Of a stretch of DNA of 17,169 nucleotides, positions 13,475 through 17,169 are shown piece by piece. The translations under genes were made by a program, and so were the position numbers. This DNA is from CAKSQF01 sp051867925 (lineage in GTDB: Bacteria; Bacillota; Clostridia; Oscillospirales; CAG-272), in assembly GCA_051867925.1 (NCBI GenBank), contig JBJDZI010000038.1, forward strand, positions 1-17,169. The letters run 5' to 3'. A model generated the notes under the pieces. The model saw only the letters and a program-made list of their open reading frames with translations. It was not told where the DNA came from and made no database searches. Each line of letters begins with the position of its first letter. Position 1 is the first letter of the stretch.

Positions 13475-14917
13475 TCATTTATTGCGATACAGCACCGGGC
13501 AGAAGGTGAGGAGAAGCGGGAAGATCTCCAGTCTGCCGAAGAGCATCAGGAAAGCGAGAACGCATTTGGTGCCGTCTGCGAAAAAGACGAAGTTTCCGGT
13601 GGGACCTACGGCTCCCAAGCCGGGACCTACGTTGTTCAGACAGGTCGCCATTGCGGTAAAAGAAGTGGTGAAATCGCCCACGTCCAACGAAACCAGCAAA
13701 AATCCAACGGCGGCGATTCCCAGATACGCCATGGTGTACGCCGACAGATCCTTCAGCGTGGATTCCTCCACCTGCTTGCCGTTGAGGCGGATGGCTTTCA
13801 CCGAGCGGGGATGCACCATCTGATGCAGATCCCGACGGAGTTTTTTGAACATCAGCAAAACGCGGGTGACCTTAAAGCCGCCGCCCGTGGAGCCGCCGCA
13901 GGCGCCGCAGAAGGTCAGCAGTACGAGCAGCCCTTGGGAAAACATCGGCCATCCTGCGTAGTCCGCGGTGGAATAGCCCGTGGTAGTGATGACAGACGCC
14001 ACCTGAAAAGAGGAATAGCGCAGGGCTTCGGCAAAATTCTGATAGAGCGAGGCGATATTGCCAGCAATCAGAAGTGCCGAACAAGCCACGATGCCCAAAT
14101 AGGTCCACAGCTCGTCGCTTTTCAGCACGGATTTGAAATCCCGCAAAATCAGCAAGAAGAACACGTTGAAATTGATACCGAAAAGCAACATGAAGACGAT
14201 GATCACAACCTCGAAATAGAGATTGCCGAACGCGCCGATGCTGGAGTTATACACCGAAAAACCGCCTGTACCTGCCGTGCCGAAGGTGTGTACCAACGCA
14301 TCGTACAACGACATTCCACCGCCCAACAGAAGGGCAACCATGATGACAGTCAGCGCAATATAAATATAGTAGAGCCATTTGGCGGTGACCTTCAGCTTAG
14401 GTGCCATTTTACCGAAGGAAGTTCCGGGCACTTCCGCTTTCATCATATGCACCGAGCCACCGCCCGCCGATGGGAGGATCGCCATAATGAAAACGATCAC
14501 GCCCATACCGCCGATCCAGTGAGTGAAGCTTCGCCAGAAGAGGATGCCTCTGGGCAGGACTTCAATGTCGGTGAGAATCGTGGAACCCGTGGTGGTAAAT
14601 CCTGAGACCGTCTCAAAAAATGCATCCACAAACCGAGGGATCGCACCGCTGAAGATGAAAGGGAGACATCCCACCAGCGACACCACGATCCAAGTCAGGG
14701 CTACGGTCAGATAACCCTCTCTGGCGTAGAGCGTTTTTTTGCGGGGACGGATCAGAAGAACCATCAAGCCGCCCAGCGCGCCCGATATGAGAATCGTGTA
14801 CAAAAACGGCAGGATGCTTTCTCCGTAGCAGACCGCGCAGATCAGCGGCAGGAGCAGGAGCACCGCCAGTGCGACCAGTACCCATCCCACCATCCGAAAA
14901 ACCAGAGGAAAATTCAA
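13475..14917 (-). CDS. trkH: Potassium uptake protein TrkH/KtrB family (membrane subunit)
   Basis: The ion-conducting subunit of a Trk/Ktr potassium system, 480 residues, made of four membrane-pore-membrane repeats. The selectivity-filter segments are all visible: FTTTGST (107-113), TAGTGGF (214-220), TTTGYST (311-317) and NNVGPG (428-433), plus the CGGSTGGG loop (340-347). The start is a TTG at 14917, with AAAGGA nine bases upstream. A two-codon ORF (ATGCTTTGA) lies between them, its TGA overlapping the TTG. The next in-frame ATG (residue 9) has no ribosome binding site. It follows trkA by 48 bases on the same strand, so the two form an operon. A palindrome lies three bases past the stop. 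Confidence 0.95.
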   Translation of the reverse strand: MNFPLVFRMVGWVLVALAVLLLLPLICAVCYGESILPFLYTILISGALGGLMVLLIRPRKKTLYAREGYLTVALTWIVVSLVGCLPFIFSGAIPRFVDAFFETVSGFTTTGSTILTDIEVLPRGILFWRSFTHWIGGMGVIVFIMAILPSAGGGSVHMMKAEVPGTSFGKMAPKLKVTAKWLYYIYIALTVIMVALLLGGGMSLYDALVHTFGTAGTGGFSVYNSSIGAFGNLYFEVVIIVFMLLFGINFNVFFLLILRDFKSVLKSDELWTYLGIVACSALLIAGNIASLYQNFAEALRYSSFQVASVITTTGYSTADYAGWPMFSQGLLVLLTFCGACGGSTGGGFKVTRVLLMFKKLRRDLHQMVHPRSVKAIRLNGKQVEESTLKDLSAYTMAYLGIAAVGFLLVSLDVGDFTTSFTAMATCLNNVGPGLGAVGPTGNFVFFADGTKCVLAFLMLFGRLEIFPLLLTFCPVLYRNK

Positions 14918-14965
14918 AGCATCAGATCCTTTCGGAAATTTAGGTTTTCCATATGCAAACCGCCA

Positions 14966-16321
14966 TTAACTCATGATATTGCCAAGGTCGTTGAGACCAA
15001 TATGGGTGGTGACGACGATGACGCTGTCCCCTGCCTGAAGATAATCTTCGCCGCGGGGGAAGATGGTCTGCCGTTTGCGGATAATGCATGCCAGCAGATA
15101 GCCTTTCTTGGGGCGAAGTTCCTTCAGCGGGATCCCAAGCCCGGGGAAGGCTTGGGTCACACGAAATTCCAGCGCTTCCGCTCTGCCTTCCATAATGGTG
15201 GAAAGTGCTTCCACGTTACTGCCTATGGAACACTGCATGGCGCGGACATATCGTTGCACTTGCGCCGCCGCGATCAAATGGGGCGTGACTACGTTGCGGA
15301 TGTTGACCTTGGAAATGATGCCCGAAAGCTGGGTGTGATCGATCTTGGTGATCACTTTTGCCACCCCTCTTGCCTGTGCGCTCATGGAGATCACGATGTT
15401 CTCCTGGTCCATTGCGGTGAGTGCCACCAGCGCGTCGGCGCGATCCAGCCCCTCTTCCCGAAGCATTTCCTCGTCGGAGCCGTCTCCCCAAGTCACGTCC
15501 ACATGAGGAAGGGCATCCGCCAGATATTCGGCACGATCCTTGTCCTTTTCCACGATGCAGACCCGCAGATTGTTCTCTTCCAGGCGGCGGGCAAGGTAGT
15601 AACTGACGGTACTGCCACCTACGATCACCACGGTTTTGGTCTTCTTACGAGCGGGGTCAATGAGACGGAAAAATTTGGCGATCTCCCCGGGACTGCCTGC
15701 AATGCCGATGCGGTCGCCTGCAGTGATGGTATAAGAGCCGTCGGGAATCAACACTTCGCCTCCCCGAACGGCGGCGCAGACCAGAATTTCCATTTTCAGC
15801 TTCTGCGTCAGCTGCGGCAGACGAATGCCGCAAAGGGGAGAGCCTTCCGGGATGGTATATTCCACCATCTCCACTCTGCCTTTGGCGAAAAAGTCCACTT
15901 TCACGTCGGCGGGCAGGATGAGTTGGCGGGAGATCTCGGTGGCAGCTTCCATTTCGGGATTGACCGACAGCGACAGCCCCAGCGTGTTCCACAACACGTT
16001 CAGCCCTTGCAGGAGTTTGGGATCCCGCACGCGGGCAATGGTGTGGGCGGTACCCAGTTCTCCGGCAAGCATACAGCAAAGAAGATTGGTCTGGTCAGAG
16101 GCAGTCAGCGCGATCAGCAGATCGGCTCCCGTTGCCCCCGCATCCCGCAGGACTTCCGCATCCACGGCATCTCCCGTATAGGTAATCACGTCCTGTGTGT
16201 TTTGACTTTTCCGCAGTTGCTCGGGGGAATTATCCACGACCGTAACGTCGTGACCGTCTCGGGAGAGCTGATCTGCCAGATAGAAACCGGTTTTTCCGTT
16301 TCCTACAATGATGATCTTCAT
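14966..16321 (-). CDS. trkA: Trk potassium uptake regulator TrkA, two tandem RCK units
   Basis: The cytosolic gating subunit that binds nucleotide and controls TrkH. It is 451 residues, the full-length two-RCK form; the KtrA type has only one. The first RCK_N has GNGKTG (7-12) and Asp30 at the end of strand 2, as in NAD(H)-binding Rossmann folds. The second has VGGSTVS (234-240) and Glu258. RCK_C-like segments lie at about 140-220 and 370-451 (GSPLCGIRLP and GDRIGIAG; FPGLGIPLKEL and GDSVIVV). The ATG at 16321 is preceded by GAAAGG with a seven-base spacer; an in-frame ATG at 16354 adds 11 residues but has no site. It is the first gene of the trkA-trkH operon. Confidence 0.95.
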   Translation of the reverse strand: MKIIIVGNGKTGFYLADQLSRDGHDVTVVDNSPEQLRKSQNTQDVITYTGDAVDAEVLRDAGATGADLLIALTASDQTNLLCCMLAGELGTAHTIARVRDPKLLQGLNVLWNTLGLSLSVNPEMEAATEISRQLILPADVKVDFFAKGRVEMVEYTIPEGSPLCGIRLPQLTQKLKMEILVCAAVRGGEVLIPDGSYTITAGDRIGIAGSPGEIAKFFRLIDPARKKTKTVVIVGGSTVSYYLARRLEENNLRVCIVEKDKDRAEYLADALPHVDVTWGDGSDEEMLREEGLDRADALVALTAMDQENIVISMSAQARGVAKVITKIDHTQLSGIISKVNIRNVVTPHLIAAAQVQRYVRAMQCSIGSNVEALSTIMEGRAEALEFRVTQAFPGLGIPLKELRPKKGYLLACIIRKRQTIFPRGEDYLQAGDSVIVVTTHIGLNDLGNIMS

Positions 16322-16363
16322 AGGCACGCCTTTCTGTTCCACAAATTGAGCCAATACAATGTC

Positions 16364-16392
16364 AGTTTAGCACAAATCCGTCCTCTTGTCAA
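16364..16392 (-). promoter_or_regulatory. SigA-type promoter of trkA-trkH
   Basis: On the minus strand TTGACA (16392-16387), a 17-bp spacer ending in TGC, and TAAACT (16369-16364), an extended -10. The stretch CGGATTTGTGCTA nearly repeats CGGCTTTGTGCTA of the aconitase promoter. Confidence 0.85.
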
Positions 16393-16558
16393 CACTTTCC
16401 CACAAATCGGTTCCAAAACTGTGAATTCGTAAATTCTCAAAGTAGCTTCCGCAGTAGGAATTACAATGGAAGCTGGTATGGGAATTTCCAAAAAAATCTT
16501 CCGGGGGCATGGAGTCAAAGGTAGGCGCATACAATATAGAGATGAAACGAGAGGCGGG

Positions 16559-17083
16559 ATGCAATTGAAGATTTTTCGCAACCTATGGGCGATCATTTTA
16601 ATGGGGGTACTGCTCCTCTCTGCACTCTCCTGCCGAGAGGATCCGGACGGATCGCTGTCCTATCAGGAGAAAGACTGCGTTTTCACGGGTGTTTGCGCGC
16701 TGGAAGACGGCGATTACACCATCGAAATCACCCTGCACGCCGACGGCGGGAAAGAACTGCTCTTCGTGACCCCCGAAACGCTGACGGGATGCCGTTACGT
16801 ACGGGATGCGTCGGGCGCATATACCTTCATCTGCGAGGACACCGTCCTGCCCGTAGCAGGCAATCCTACTGTGGAAACCGTCTTCGGGCTGTTCGAGCTG
16901 CAGGAAACCGATCTTCTCTCCGCTGACGTGGTCGAGAACGCGGGCGAAGGTCTGAACGTTCTCCGCTTCGCCGGGGACGTGACGGTCTATTTGAGCAGTA
17001 CGGACGGACTTCCCCTGCGCTTCGAGCATCCCTTGCTGACACTCACCCTCCACGCCGACCGGCGACGGGTTTTGGAGGAATAA
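16559..17083 (+). CDS. Small lipoprotein, possibly LolA/GerS-like
   Basis: A 174-residue lipoprotein. The ATG at 16559 has AGAGG (16550-16554) four bases upstream; the frame runs further up, but without such a site. Residues 1-25 are a lipoprotein signal with SALSC (Cys25). The mature part is mostly short alternating strands (YTIEITLHADGG, KELLFVTPE, YTFICED, VTVYLSSTDGLPLRFE), as in the half-barrel LolA-like fold found in some clostridial lipoproteins such as GerS. That link is weak and made by eye. Cys40, Cys46, Cys78 and Cys92 could pair in an oxidised setting. TACAAT at 16530-16535 may be its -10, with no clear -35. The gene is divergent from trkA. Confidence 0.7.
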   Translation: MQLKIFRNLWAIILMGVLLLSALSCREDPDGSLSYQEKDCVFTGVCALEDGDYTIEITLHADGGKELLFVTPETLTGCRYVRDASGAYTFICEDTVLPVAGNPTVETVFGLFELQETDLLSADVVENAGEGLNVLRFAGDVTVYLSSTDGLPLRFEHPLLTLTLHADRRRVLEE

Positions 17084-17095
17084 TTTTTTCACAAC

Positions 17096-17169
17096 GGGGC
17101 GTTGCCCCAAACCTTTCCAAGAACCTTTTTGAAAAAAGGTTCTTGGAACTCCCAATACTTTTGAAAAAG
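17096..17169 (+). terminator. Stop-proximal double-hairpin element after the lipoprotein gene
   Basis: Just past the stop come GGGGC-GTT-GCCCC (17096-17108) and a long hairpin (17117-17146; arms CCAAGAACCTTTTT and complement, nearly no loop), then AACTCCCAATACTTTTG. It is the same plan as at 6586-6640 and 6900-6959 (minus). The window ends inside it. Confidence 0.6.

Noticed and set aside
15002..16432. 476-codon open frame on the plus strand
   Set aside because: It is a shadow of trkA, which shows clear RCK motifs; the translation is His/Gln-rich noise typical of antisense frames.
16444..16474. Inverted repeat AGCTTCC / GGAAGCT between trkA and the lipoprotein gene
   Set aside because: Seven-base arms 17 bases apart are weak and could occur by chance; no matching second site is seen.

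Overview
The window looks like chromosomal DNA of a Gram-positive anaerobe of class Clostridia, most plausibly an Oscillospirales-type gut bacterium. This is inference. It rests on strong AGGAGG-type ribosome binding sites, SigA-type promoters with 17-bp spacers, Gram-positive lipoproteins, a PTGD-type surface anchor, a YitT protein, and intergenic repeats of a style common in that group. By eye the coding DNA is moderately GC-rich and the intergenic DNA is full of hairpins. I see no rRNA, tRNA, CRISPR array, transposase or phage gene.

Layout, left to right. 1-451: composite repeat and leader before a GH76-like lipoprotein (452-1714), which ends in a strong terminator. 1874-4704: a rightward housekeeping group, namely a YpsA/SLOG protein, PrmC (release-factor methyltransferase), a small membrane protein abutting it, and D-Ala-D-Ala ligase. 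4833-6571: an unrecognised 8-TM membrane protein translationally coupled to a SAM methyltransferase. 6572-6959: repeat-rich spacer. 6960-10091: aconitase (leftward) and a ThuA-like protein (rightward), divergent from paired consensus promoters. 10173-11220: YitT gene with a structured leader and a 17-bp-stem terminator. 11296-13092: leftward surface protein with CBM9-like and two PA14-like domains. 13288-13471: palindrome-bounded repeat. 13475-16321: leftward trkA-trkH potassium-uptake operon. 16559-17083: small rightward lipoprotein, followed by a double-hairpin element.

Most genes are recognisable housekeeping or surface functions and do not form one system. Two carbohydrate-related envelope proteins (GH76-like lipoprotein, CBM9/PA14 surface protein) and a ThuA protein suggest glycan use. 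Ddl serves peptidoglycan synthesis. TrkA and TrkH together make a potassium-uptake system.

The most unusual content is intergenic. A 64-nt module of constant length occurs three times in mosaic combination with interchangeable hairpins. A two-hairpin element sits just after three stop codons, with different but still complementary stems. I found no convincing new multi-gene defence or mobile system.
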